From a virus: a DNA stretch of 31,451 nucleotides. The stretch spans positions 1 through 31,451 of the IMG/VR virus record IMGVR_UViG_3300019927_000116. One strand, given 5' to 3'. Below are positions 20,771 to 26,728 of this stretch, piece after piece (the first letter of the stretch is position 1; the number at the start of each line of letters is the position of its first letter). The translations under genes were made by a program, and so were the position numbers. Under the pieces are notes generated by a model. It was given only the letters and a program-made list of their open reading frames with translations. It did not search any database and was not told the origin of the DNA.

Positions 20771-21194
20771 CGGCATCACCATCAGATACCAGAGCTTCGT
20801 ATATCGCACGCCAGCCTTCTTTTCGGATGCTCGGTTGTTTTGTCTGTCCCGAGTAGGCCTGTCGGACCGAATAATGTGTTCCTTCTTTCAACCCGAGACG
20901 GTCGGCGATATGGGTACAGTAGTCCATTGAGGACATACCACCTCGGCTGTTTCGAGTTCCGGTAGCGTGGTCAATCGGACCGAGTGCGACCACCGCCGCT
21001 TGTAGGCTCCGAATTGTCGGTTCTGACACAGAGAACTCGTCAGACACGTCAGACTGTGACTTTTCGGTTGAAACATATTCGATGGTCGCTTTGATACTCG
21101 ACGGCGCGCGTCCTTGTGAAGTGAGTTGGTCGAACGTGTCGTGCCACTCCTCAGGGAGGTCGTCTTTGTGGTCGTTGAACAATCCGCCACTCAT
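20763..21194 (-). CDS. HTH DNA-binding protein
   Basis: A 143-aa protein starting MSGGLFNDHKDDLPEEWHDT. The segment KATIEYVSTEKSQSDVSDEFSVSEPTIRSLQAAVVAL (about residues 35-71) is a clear helix-turn-helix with the SQSDVSDEFSVSEPTIRSL recognition core typical of homeodomain-like/transposase-type HTH units. The C-terminal half (DYCTHIADRLGLKEGTHYSV...) is unassigned. GC is lower than average, with many Ser/Thr/Gln. Coupled to the winged-helix gene downstream; probably regulatory. Confidence 0.65.
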   Translation of the reverse strand: MSGGLFNDHKDDLPEEWHDTFDQLTSQGRAPSSIKATIEYVSTEKSQSDVSDEFSVSEPTIRSLQAAVVALGPIDHATGTRNSRGGMSSMDYCTHIADRLGLKEGTHYSVRQAYSGQTKQPSIRKEGWRAIYEALVSDGDADE

Positions 21195-21445
21195 ACCATC
21201 TTCACCTCCGGGTCGTCGCCGTCGTCGAACTCCCGGTCGCCGACGAGATACACGAACCCCTCGCGTTCGAGCGCGTCAAGTTCGCGTCTCGCCGCCGCGG
21301 CGTCGACGCCCGCGGCCGTCTGCTGTTCGACTTCGCTCAACAGATACGAGCGCTGGAGCGACTCGTTGTCGGCCTGCTGGATGACTTCGCGGATGGTTTT
21401 TCGGATAGCGGTACGGTCGTGGGTGGGTGAGTCAGTATCGCTCAT
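21191..21445 (-). CDS. Small winged-helix-like protein
   Basis: An 84-aa protein starting MSDTDSPTHDRTAIRKTIRE. It is helical with QRSYLLSEVEQQTAAGVDAAAARRELDALEREGFVYLVGD, which matches helix-turn-helix plus wing (REGFVYLVGDREF). Such proteins often act as halovirus or haloarchaeal transcription factors. Four-base overlaps occur on both sides. Confidence 0.55.
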   Translation of the reverse strand: MSDTDSPTHDRTAIRKTIREVIQQADNESLQRSYLLSEVEQQTAAGVDAAAARRELDALEREGFVYLVGDREFDDGDDPEVKMV

Positions 21446-21642
21446 AGTTGGATTTCGTCGCCGGTTTTCGCATCGATCACGCGGTCGTGCCGTGGGTCGT
21501 CACCGCGCCGTAGGCACGACGTACAGTACACACGGGTCTCGGCCCCGCCGTTGGGTTGCCGGAGTTGTGGGTTCCGGTCGCCGTTGGGGCAGGCCCGCCG
21601 CCACGGATCGGCCTGGAGGTCGTCGAGTGTTACGTCAGGCAT
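21442..21642 (-). CDS. Small zinc-binding protein
   Basis: A 66-aa protein starting MPDVTLDDLQADPWRRACPN. Cys18 with N/G following and the later YCTSCLRRGDDPRHDR give a Cys/His set compatible with a zinc knuckle. ATG 21642 overlaps the end of the upstream gene by eight bases; the longer frame to 21882 is a shadow of that gene. Confidence 0.55.
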   Translation of the reverse strand: MPDVTLDDLQADPWRRACPNGDRNPQLRQPNGGAETRVYCTSCLRRGDDPRHDRVIDAKTGDEIQL

Positions 21643-22003
21643 CCGCGGCGAACACCTCCCAGGCCGGCGTGAGTCCGTCGGCTTCGATAGCCTCCCGAGC
21701 CTCGGCCATGACCGATTCGCTGGCCGGGATATGTGGGTTCGGCCCGAGTTCGCCGTCGGCGTACAGCGCGGCTTCCGTCCGAAGGATGTCCACGCTGGCC
21801 GTCGTCGAGACGCCGGGCGTGTAGAGTGCCGACACGTCCACCTCAACAGTCTGTTTCGTGTCGGCCGGACCGCGGATAACACGTTCCCGAATCTTGTTAT
21901 CGTCCTCGTTGATCTTGTCGAACGTCTCGACGAACTCGTCGCCCTGTCGTTTGCGTGCCAGTGCCAGCAACTTCCCGATCTCTCCGGTTCGGTCGTGTGT
22001 CAT
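21635..22003 (-). CDS. Acidic helical protein, unknown
   Basis: A 122-aa protein starting MTHDRTGEIGKLLALARKRQ. The N-terminal helix is followed by a beta-containing middle (TVEVDVSALYTPGVSTTASVDILRTEAAL) and a helical C-terminus (SVMAEAREAIEADGLTPAWEVFA). No cysteines. It overlaps the RHH-wHTH regulator by four bases and thus is co-translated with it. Not recognised. Confidence 0.5.
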   Translation of the reverse strand: MTHDRTGEIGKLLALARKRQGDEFVETFDKINEDDNKIRERVIRGPADTKQTVEVDVSALYTPGVSTTASVDILRTEAALYADGELGPNPHIPASESVMAEAREAIEADGLTPAWEVFAADA

Positions 22004-22560
22004 TGTGTTACCTCGATTTGCTCCGCTATCTCGTCGTATTCGACAGCATCCATCGGGTATGGGTCGGTGTAATCGTGGAGGTCGTCGTCCCCCACCCATA
22101 CACCTTCAACCCACTTGACCCACTGCTGTCGTGAATCGGTCCATACCTCGGAAGCTGGATGTTCCCACAGCAGGCCGCGCTTCTTGAGTTGGCGCTTGTA
22201 CTGTTCGACAGTCCGTTCAGTCGCGCCGCCGATGTCCTCGATGGCGAGTTCCACGTCGACTGACTTGATAGGCGGTTCGTGGTTGCTGTAGATGCGTTTC
22301 GCTATCGCCCGGGCCGTCTCGGGAACGCTCATTTGCTTCGAGTGGCTTGTGCGTGTGTTTTCATCGCCGCCGTCGAGAGAGGACAGGACCCGATCTAACT
22401 TGTCCTCAATCCGCTCGAAGCGGTCGCGGTCGGTATACTCCCGAATCGCCTGTCGAGAGAGTTCAGACACCGACTTTCCCGACTCGTCAGCCCACTGTTC
22501 GAGGTCGGCTTTCTCCCCGTCAGTGAGATAGACCGTCACGGGATTGTCGCGTTCGGCCAT
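22000..22560 (-). CDS. RHH-winged-helix transcription regulator heading the operon
   Basis: A 186-aa protein starting MAERDNPVTVYLTDGEKADL. Residues 7-45 form a CopG-like ribbon-helix-helix: strand PVTVYLT, helix EKADLEQWADESG, helix SVSELSRQAIREYTD. A short coiled coil follows (FERIEDKLDRVLSSL). From about 80 to 140 there is a second DNA-binding unit with SVPETARAIAKRIYS...GGATERTVEQYKRQLKKRGLLW. The C-terminus is Trp/Tyr-rich. It is the first gene of a ten-gene operon and has a perfect inverted repeat over its own TATA-like box, the arrangement of an autorepressor. Confidence 0.75.
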   Translation of the reverse strand: MAERDNPVTVYLTDGEKADLEQWADESGKSVSELSRQAIREYTDRDRFERIEDKLDRVLSSLDGGDENTRTSHSKQMSVPETARAIAKRIYSNHEPPIKSVDVELAIEDIGGATERTVEQYKRQLKKRGLLWEHPASEVWTDSRQQWVKWVEGVWVGDDDLHDYTDPYPMDAVEYDEIAEQIEVTQ

Positions 22561-22579
22561 GAATCACGACCCCCGCTGT

Positions 22580-22645
22580 ACTAGCAAAGTGCTAGTAGAT
22601 TTGTTTGGTTTACTTACACTACTACTAGCAAAGTGCAGTGTGACA
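22580..22645 (-). promoter_or_regulatory. Operator-promoter of the RHH-wHTH operon
   Basis: A perfect inverted repeat ACTAGCA-AAG-TGCTAGT (22580-22596) covers the CACTTTG box at about -28 to -25 from ATG 22560. A second copy, ACTAGCA-AAG-TGC, begins 44 nt upstream at 22624 and has a degenerate right arm. GTAGTAGTAG trinucleotide runs flank it. Confidence 0.7.
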
Positions 22646-22972
22646 GTAGTAGTAGTAGTGAAGGTTTTGCCGGTTCTTCGTGTGTGTTCGTTCGGACACA
22701 CGCCGCCGTCCGGCGATTCGTGATTGTAGTCATACCCCACTCCACTCTTTCGGAGCGGGTTCGTGTGAACACACACACGTACTGTATCAATCGGTCGGCC
22801 GTGGGCCGTGGTTTGGTCGTCCATGTGGGTCGAACCTCCCGAGAGAACAGACCGGATCGGGACCCCACACCGCAACCGTTACAACGGAACGAACCCAACC
22901 AACTCATGCATAGGGTCGGCGGGGTCTTCCTCCCGTCGTTCTCTCGTTATCCCATAGTAACAACGCCGACAC

Positions 22973-22981
22973 TAAAAACGT
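22973..22981 (-). terminator. Oligo-T terminator of the PCNA operon
   Basis: The minus strand reads AACGTTTTTAG about 33 nt after the stop of the 23014-23115 gene, the last of the operon. No coding frame starts at a fitting distance, so termination is the better reading. Confidence 0.45.
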
Positions 22982-23013
22982 TCCTACTGGTTCATAGCCA
23001 CGGCTTACGCCGC

Positions 23014-23115
23014 TCAGTCCCGAAACCGCAGTTCGGGAAAGAACCGGCCACAGTCGTTACACTCGAACGGGCGGGAGACGACCCCCAGCGAAGCGTCACA
23101 GTGCGGGCATTTCAT
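23014..23115 (-). CDS. 33-aa zinc-ribbon miniprotein
   Basis: The protein starts MKCPHCDASLGVVSRPFECN. CPHC (3-6) and CNDC (19-22) are separated by 12 residues, followed by GRFFPELRFRD: a complete minimal C4 zinc ribbon and almost nothing else. The start ATG 23115 overlaps the upstream stop by four bases (ATGA). It is the last gene of the PCNA operon. Confidence 0.6.
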   Translation of the reverse strand: MKCPHCDASLGVVSRPFECNDCGRFFPELRFRD

Positions 23116-23669
23116 AGTTCGATGGCGTACTCGGTCCCGTCGGTCGCGTCATTCGCGCACTCCAGACACCGCTGGCCCTCGAACGCGCCGGACTCGGCCA
23201 GCACGTCGGCGTCGGCCCCACACTCGGCACACCCGTCGGGGCCGTGCGTGACGGGATCGGCGGCCTGCTGTTTGGCGTCCTCGCCCCACGCCCGGACCTG
23301 GGCTTGGGTGATCTCAGAGTGGGTGCCGTGGTCGACGAGCGTGGTCCAGGTCTCGCCGTTGGCGGCCGGCATCCCAGCGGCGTCACGGTCGGGCTGGACG
23401 TGGTGGACATCCGCGCCGTCCAACTGCGATAGCGACACGTCCTCGCCGAGCGTGCCGTCGGGCAGGTGCCACGCGACCGCGGCCAGCCGATGCACCGACA
23501 CGAACACGTCGTCGGCCCCGTCGCCGGGCGAGTGCTCGCGGCGCTCGGTCGACCGCACTCTGGCGTACCCGCCGCCAGTGTAGCCCGCCGCCGAGGGTTT
23601 GAACTCGAAGCGTGGGCGCGCCCGGCGGGCGTAGGTCGGGCCGACGACATATTCGGGTGTGGTTGCCAT
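23112..23669 (-). CDS. HNH-like nuclease domain protein with zinc ribbon
   Basis: A 185-aa protein starting MATTPEYVVGPTYARRARPR. The segment VHRLAAVAWHLPD (59-71), ADVHHVQPDRDAAGMPAANGETWTTLVDHGTHSE (87-119) follows the plan of haloarchaeal HNH homing-type nucleases: a VHRLxAVA helix, DVHH (His89-His90), Asn104, and a final H-x2-H (114, 117). The usual NRPENL segment is replaced by MPAANGETW, so catalytic competence is uncertain. The C-terminus holds a zinc ribbon (Cys147, 150, 168, 171). It lies 16 nt downstream of PCNA. It might nick DNA for replication or packaging, or be a relic of a homing element. Confidence 0.6.
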   Translation of the reverse strand: MATTPEYVVGPTYARRARPRFEFKPSAAGYTGGGYARVRSTERREHSPGDGADDVFVSVHRLAAVAWHLPDGTLGEDVSLSQLDGADVHHVQPDRDAAGMPAANGETWTTLVDHGTHSEITQAQVRAWGEDAKQQAADPVTHGPDGCAECGADADVLAESGAFEGQRCLECANDATDGTEYAIEL

Positions 23670-23685
23670 AGGTTGATCTCTTTCG

Positions 23686-24456
23686 TTACTGCGACTTGAT
23701 ACGGGGCGCGCACATCATGGTCACGTCGACCGCGCCGTCGCTATGCTCGTAGTCGAGTCGGCAGGGCCACTCGTCGCCGGCCCGAATCCGAACTGCGGCC
23801 TGCTTGGGCAGGGCCGACACGAGGTCCTCCCAGTACTCGTGACTGAACAGTGACTCGGCGTCGGCGTCCACCGATGACCCATCCTGTAACGACTCGCCGA
23901 ACCGAACCCGCGTGTCGTCAGTGTCGCCCTCGCCGATAAAGTGGACAGGATTCTCTCGGTCGGGGTCGCTGTCGATCTCGACGTGATCGGACACCATGCC
24001 CACCACGTCGATAGCGTGTTTCACGGCCGCACCGTAAACCTCCACGTCGGTCGTCATCCCGTCCGACGTGTCGCTGTCGTCGACGGACGTACCGTCTCGA
24101 ATCGCGTCGGGATCAATCAGAGCCATGTTGTAGTCGGCCGATCCGATGTCGACGTTCAACCGGCGGTTCTCGGCGTTGTATTCCAACTGTACGAGCGTGT
24201 CCGAATCGGCCTTGTCGATGAAATCGTGTAGTTGTTCGAGATTCAACCCCAGGCGAATCGGTGCATCGCCGACGTGGTAGTGCTCGAACGCTTCGGCGTC
24301 GAGCCACTGGTTGACCATGGCGACGTTCGCGGGGTCAACCGGCTGTCCGTACAGTTCGCCGTCGCGGGCGAACAGCGTAGCCTCCTGTACGATACTCTCG
24401 AAGGTGTCGAGGAATCGGTCCAGCGTCGATTGTCGGATGATGGCTTCGAACTCCAT
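23686..24456 (-). CDS. pcn: Archaeal-type sliding clamp (PCNA)
   Basis: A 256-aa protein starting MEFEAIIRQSTLDRFLDTFE. Two-domain PCNA layout: VQEATLFARDGELYGQPVDPANVAMVNQWLDAEAFEHY (residues 22-60) matches the archaeal clamp pattern of ...GLSIRAVDPANVAMV..., followed by LGLNLEQLHDFIDKADSDTLVQLEYNAENRRLNV (interdomain region). The C-terminal domain ends in TMMCAPRIKSQ, the equivalent of the LAPRI tail that binds PIP-box partners. The length matches host PCNA (about 247 aa). It forms a homotrimeric ring that tethers polymerases. No polymerase is seen in the window, so it probably recruits the host replication machinery or biases it to viral DNA. It starts one base into the stop of the preceding 44-aa gene. 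Confidence 0.92.
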   Translation of the reverse strand: MEFEAIIRQSTLDRFLDTFESIVQEATLFARDGELYGQPVDPANVAMVNQWLDAEAFEHYHVGDAPIRLGLNLEQLHDFIDKADSDTLVQLEYNAENRRLNVDIGSADYNMALIDPDAIRDGTSVDDSDTSDGMTTDVEVYGAAVKHAIDVVGMVSDHVEIDSDPDRENPVHFIGEGDTDDTRVRFGESLQDGSSVDADAESLFSHEYWEDLVSALPKQAAVRIRAGDEWPCRLDYEHSDGAVDVTMMCAPRIKSQ

Positions 24457-24590
24457 TATAGAATCTCCTCCTGGGTCTCGTAGCGGTCGGCCAGCGCGTC
24501 GAGGTCGTCCGACAGCGCGCGAAGGGTCGCGGCGTCGGGGTCGTGCCGGCGGATCGTCTCCTTCACGTCCTCGCGGAACTCGTCACTCAT
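24456..24590 (-). CDS. Small acidic helical protein upstream of PCNA
   Basis: A 44-aa protein starting MSDEFREDVKETIRRHDPDA. Almost entirely amphipathic helix (ATLRALSDDLDALADRYETQEEIL). TAATG coupling to the PCNA start and an eight-base overlap upstream show that it belongs to the operon. A PIP-box is not evident. Unknown. Confidence 0.5.
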   Translation of the reverse strand: MSDEFREDVKETIRRHDPDAATLRALSDDLDALADRYETQEEIL

Positions 24591-24828
24591 CGGCACCACC
24601 GCAGACCATGCTGGCGAACTCGTTTTGTTCGAACTGCGCTTCTAACTCAATTCCTACGGCGTCGGTGAAGGCCCACCGAAACACCTCTGCCCGAATACCT
24701 GTGTCGTCGGTGCGTTCAATCATAGCCTCTCCCGGTCCGGTGTCAACCACTTCGTATTCGTTCCCGTCGAACGCAACCGTCTGCCCCATCTCTAAGTCGT
24801 CGGGGTACACGGGGCTGTCGTCACTCAT
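24583..24828 (-). CDS. Small acidic protein, unknown
   Basis: An 81-aa protein starting MSDDSPVYPDDLEMGQTVAF. An SH3-like small barrel is suggested by DLEMGQTVAFDGNEYEVVDTGPGEAMIER, followed by GIRAEVFRWAFTDAVGIELEAQFEQNEF. One cysteine (VCGG). It overlaps the RHH regulator stop by eight bases. Function unknown. Confidence 0.5.
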   Translation of the reverse strand: MSDDSPVYPDDLEMGQTVAFDGNEYEVVDTGPGEAMIERTDDTGIRAEVFRWAFTDAVGIELEAQFEQNEFASMVCGGADE

Positions 24829-24955
24829 TGGTACACTCCGGTAGCAGGTCCCGAACGTATTCGGACGTGTTCGAGTAGCCCTTCTCTGTCGCGGCCTCTT
24901 TCACCGCGTCCTTTTCTTCTGGATCAACGTATACGCTTAGTTCAACTACTGCCAC
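24821..24955 (-). CDS. Minimal RHH regulator of the PCNA operon
   Basis: A 44-aa protein with GTG start at 24955, encoding MAVVELSVYVDPEEKDAVKE. The entire chain is a ribbon-helix-helix domain: strand VVELSVYV, helix DPEEKDAVKEAATEKG, helix NTSEYVRDLLPE. GTG is chosen because a strong TATATAA-type box lies at -26 and an inverted repeat covers the start region. It heads the PCNA operon and probably represses it by binding GTCTGC...GCAGAC. Confidence 0.7.
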   Translation of the reverse strand: MAVVELSVYVDPEEKDAVKEAATEKGYSNTSEYVRDLLPECTNE

Positions 24956-24987
24956 GTCTGCACGCACGCACGCAGACACTATATAAG
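24956..24987 (-). promoter_or_regulatory. TATA box plus inverted-repeat operator of the PCNA operon
   Basis: CTTATATAG (minus, 24979-24987) is the most canonical TATA box in the window, with ATAT at -29 to -26 from GTG 24955. The arms GTCTGC (24956-24961) and GCAGAC (24972-24977) enclose GCAC-type repeats and fill the space between TATA and start. Confidence 0.7.
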
Positions 24988-25025
24988 TTGTCCTTACCTC
25001 GGCGAACACAACGGCTAAAAGAAGC

Positions 25026-25238
25026 CTACTCGGCCGCGGCGCGGGCGTTCTCGACGGCCAGTTCGTCGACGTGTTCCGCGCCGGCCGGGTCCCACCCGTC
25101 GCCGTCGTCGCGGTACTCACGCCGAAGCCACTGGTCGACGGTCGTCAGCGGCTCGAACACGAGTGCGTGCCGCCCGGTCTCGGTATCCCAAGCCACCACG
25201 ACACTCTCCTCGCGGGCGGGCAGATCGTTGACGTTCAT
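25026..25238 (-). CDS. Small protein, unknown
   Basis: A 70-aa protein starting MNVNDLPAREESVVVAWDTE. A beta hairpin (ESVVVAWDTETGRHALVFE) is followed by an acidic helix (VDELAVENARAAAE) and a Trp/Arg-rich middle (VDQWLRREYRDDGDGWDP). The start overlaps the upstream stop by four bases. It ends 70 nt before the next promoter. Not recognised. Confidence 0.5.
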   Translation of the reverse strand: MNVNDLPAREESVVVAWDTETGRHALVFEPLTTVDQWLRREYRDDGDGWDPAGAEHVDELAVENARAAAE

Positions 25239-25372
25239 GCCGACCCCTCGGTGACGGCGAACAGATTGAGTCCGTGGCGGTGGTGCAGGAACGCGGCGTC
25301 CTCGGCGTCCGACACGGGGATGCCGTCCTCGCGGCGCTGGGTCGGGCTGGCGAAATACGTCGTGTCGGTCAT
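25235..25372 (-). CDS. Small protein, unknown
   Basis: A 45-aa protein starting MTDTTYFASPTQRREDGIPV, with SDAEDAAFLHHRHGLNLFAV as a possible helix carrying a His cluster. ATGA overlaps occur with both neighbours. Unknown. Confidence 0.45.
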   Translation of the reverse strand: MTDTTYFASPTQRREDGIPVSDAEDAAFLHHRHGLNLFAVTEGSA

Positions 25373-25626
25373 TCGTCGGTGTCCTCAGTTTCGGGTTGCA
25401 TTTTCCGCACTGTGTCAGCCGTCTCGTGCAGGTTCTCGATAGTGGCGTTCAACTGTTCGACCACTTCGTCGGCGTCGTCGCCTTTCACCTTCACGTCGAT
25501 TTTATCTTGATCTCGCGTTCCGGTACCCCGAGTAACCTGTGTCTTCACGCGGATTTTGTCGGCCGATTCGTTGACGTTGTAGTTCGGTACAACCTGCTGG
25601 TTCGAGAAGTCGATTTCGTCTGTCAT
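25369..25626 (-). CDS. Conserved-looking haloarchaeal small protein
   Basis: An 85-aa protein starting MTDEIDFSNQQVVPNYNVNE. The segment KIRVKTQVTRGTGTRDQDKIDVKVKGDDADEVVEQLNATIENL is a two-strand sheet followed by a helix. I recall similar RGTGTRDQDxI sequences in small haloarchaeal and halovirus proteins but cannot name a function. GC is moderate. Separated by 70 nt from the upstream gene without an obvious promoter box. Confidence 0.5.
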   Translation of the reverse strand: MTDEIDFSNQQVVPNYNVNESADKIRVKTQVTRGTGTRDQDKIDVKVKGDDADEVVEQLNATIENLHETADTVRKMQPETEDTDE

Positions 25627-25696
25627 AGTCGTTGTAACACTCCACCGTGACGACCGGCCACCGCGACCGGCCGCCGTTCCGGGGAGCGGGCGGGCG

Positions 25697-25819
25697 TCAG
25701 GCCCACCCTTTCGCGCGGCGGATGTATTCGAGCGCGTCCACGTCGCCGTATTCCTGCACGATCAACGCCCGCGAGATGCGTCGGTCCATCGTCTCACCGT
25801 CGTCGGTCCACTTACTCAT
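25697..25819 (-). CDS. Small protein, unknown
   Basis: A 40-aa protein starting MSKWTDDGETMDRRISRALI. Amphipathic helix RRISRALIVQEYGDVDALEYIRRA. ATG 25819 overlaps the end of the upstream zinc-finger gene by four bases. Unknown. Confidence 0.45.
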   Translation of the reverse strand: MSKWTDDGETMDRRISRALIVQEYGDVDALEYIRRAKGWA

Positions 25820-26004
25820 TGATGGAAGATATACCGCGTCACACCACTGTCGATGTTCGTCTGACTACACTCGCCATTGTATACGCGCGGCCCGTCGACG
25901 CGGCCACACTCCGGACACTCGCAATTCTCGACGACGGCCTGGACCGACTCGCCACACACCGGACAGTCGTCGCCGTACTGGAGTCGCGCCTCGAACGCCG
26001 TCAT
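25816..26004 (-). CDS. Small zinc-ribbon protein
   Basis: A 62-aa protein starting MTAFEARLQYGDDCPVCGES. CPVC (14-17) and CECPEC (28-33) with intervening strands form a zinc ribbon, followed by GRVDGPRVYNGECSQTNIDSG. The end (GVTRYIFHQ) is a beta strand. ATGA-coupled to the first gene of the operon. Likely nucleic-acid or protein binding. Confidence 0.6.
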   Translation of the reverse strand: MTAFEARLQYGDDCPVCGESVQAVVENCECPECGRVDGPRVYNGECSQTNIDSGVTRYIFHQ

Positions 26005-26132
26005 GCAGCCCCCTCCGAAACGCGGTCGAGCGTGTCCTGCACCGCCCACGCCGCCGCGTCGAACGTCTCGAAGTCAGGGAGTTGGTCGTATGCCAGTGCG
26101 TCCGCGGCCACCTGTGCCGTGGTCTCTGCCAT
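26001..26132 (-). CDS. Small leader gene of the early operon
   Basis: A 43-aa protein starting MAETTAQVAADALAYDQLPD. Helical, Ala/Asp-rich, with FETFDAAAWAVQDTLDRV. Start supported by the operator-bearing promoter (TTAG near -26 and the palindrome at -21 to -12). Unknown. Confidence 0.5.
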   Translation of the reverse strand: MAETTAQVAADALAYDQLPDFETFDAAAWAVQDTLDRVSEGAA

Positions 26133-26143
26133 ACCTACAATAT

Positions 26144-26170
26144 GCCACCCGGCACACTAATAGGTTCCGG
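26144..26170 (-). promoter_or_regulatory. Promoter with GCC-N4-GGC operator, copy 4
   Basis: GCCACCCGGC at 26144-26153 is at -21 to -12 from ATG 26132. TTAG on the minus strand at about -28 to -25, preceded by CCGGAACC. It faces the divergent tandem-repeat gene at 26224. Confidence 0.6.
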
Positions 26171-26187
26171 TTGCACACTAACCCGCG

Positions 26188-26200
26188 CTAAGGCTTATTG
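26188..26200 (+). promoter_or_regulatory. Promoter of the tandem-repeat regulator gene
   Basis: GCTAAGGCTTATT: the TTAT is at -29 to -26 from ATG 26224. It lies back-to-back with operator copy 4. Confidence 0.6.
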
Positions 26201-26223
26201 TCGGCCGGCCGCGTAGGGGCAGT

Positions 26224-26700
26224 ATGCCGAGTGATAGTAGCGAGTATATGTTTCCTGACCGGGAGACAACCAGCTACCTGTTCCGCGTGCCCAAAACAGA
26301 CTGGGACGACTGGAAACGCCGCGTGCCGCGCGACGTGCCGCTGTATCAGCGTATCCACACCCTCCTTCAACAGGACACGCGAGCGCGAGCAACGGGCGAC
26401 ACCGACGAGGTGGTCTGTTATTCCTTCCTCGTCGACCCGGACCTGTGGCGGGACTGGCTGGACGTGATGGATCACACCGAAACCTATCACGAACGCATAC
26501 AGTCGCTACTCGCGGAGGACATCCGCGCGAGCTACGCCGCCGGGTGGGACGACATGGACGAACGCACCGCGCGGTTGATCGGCGACCGCGTGAAACACCG
26601 CTCGAACACGGCCATAAACGCACTGGAGAATGGCAACGTCGAGAAGGCCCGCGAGGAACTGGAGGAGATCAACACGCTGGCCGAGCAGTTCGACGAGTAG
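26224..26700 (+). CDS. Tandem-repeat protein, candidate single-chain RHH regulator
   Basis: A 158-aa protein. Residues 15-54 and 63-102 are copies offset by exactly 48 residues: YLFRV (18-22) matches YSFLV (66-70), W27/W30 match W75/W78, RI 43-44 matches RI 91-92, LL 47-48 matches LL 95-96, and D51/RA match D99/RA. Each copy is one strand followed by two helices, the plan of a ribbon-helix-helix monomer, so the chain may fold as a covalent pseudo-dimer. The C-terminal third is a charged helix (NALENGNVEKAREELEEINTLAEQF). It is divergently transcribed from the early operon with an operator palindrome in between, making it a candidate binder of those palindromes. The RHH assignment is inference; the duplication is seen. 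Confidence 0.65.
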   Translation: MPSDSSEYMFPDRETTSYLFRVPKTDWDDWKRRVPRDVPLYQRIHTLLQQDTRARATGDTDEVVCYSFLVDPDLWRDWLDVMDHTETYHERIQSLLAEDIRASYAAGWDDMDERTARLIGDRVKHRSNTAINALENGNVEKAREELEEINTLAEQFDE

Positions 26701-26728
26701 GCTTCACTTTCACCGCGGTATCAGCACC

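Larger units (their letters stand above)
22561..23013. other. 453-nt non-coding, repeat-rich intergenic region
   Basis: It holds the operator-promoter of the 22560 operon at its left end and an oligo-T terminator at its right end. Between them are trinucleotide runs (GTAGTAGTAGTAGTAG, 22643-22658), GT/CA-rich inverted elements (GTGTG...CACAC near 22680-22705 and 22763-22780) and several unconvincing short frames. One minus-strand frame (22564-22824) would give an 86-aa protein starting MDDQTTAHGRPIDTVRV, but its end is Thr/Ser-repeat translation of the operator region and it lacks a -26 box. The region is a candidate for a replication origin or a control region; nothing decisive is seen. Confidence 0.45.

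Noticed and set aside
22640-22800. CRISPR-like or tandem repeat array
   Set aside because: The repeats are short trinucleotide and GT/CA runs without regular repeat-spacer units.
22564-22824. 86-aa minus-strand frame in the regulator promoter region
   Set aside because: Its C-terminal third is translation of the operator and trinucleotide repeats, and no promoter box lies at the usual distance; kept only as a remark.
22633-23583. 316-aa plus-strand frame crossing the non-coding region
   Set aside because: Its second half is antisense to the HNH-like gene and its first half translates trinucleotide repeats; no promoter box at -26 and no family features.
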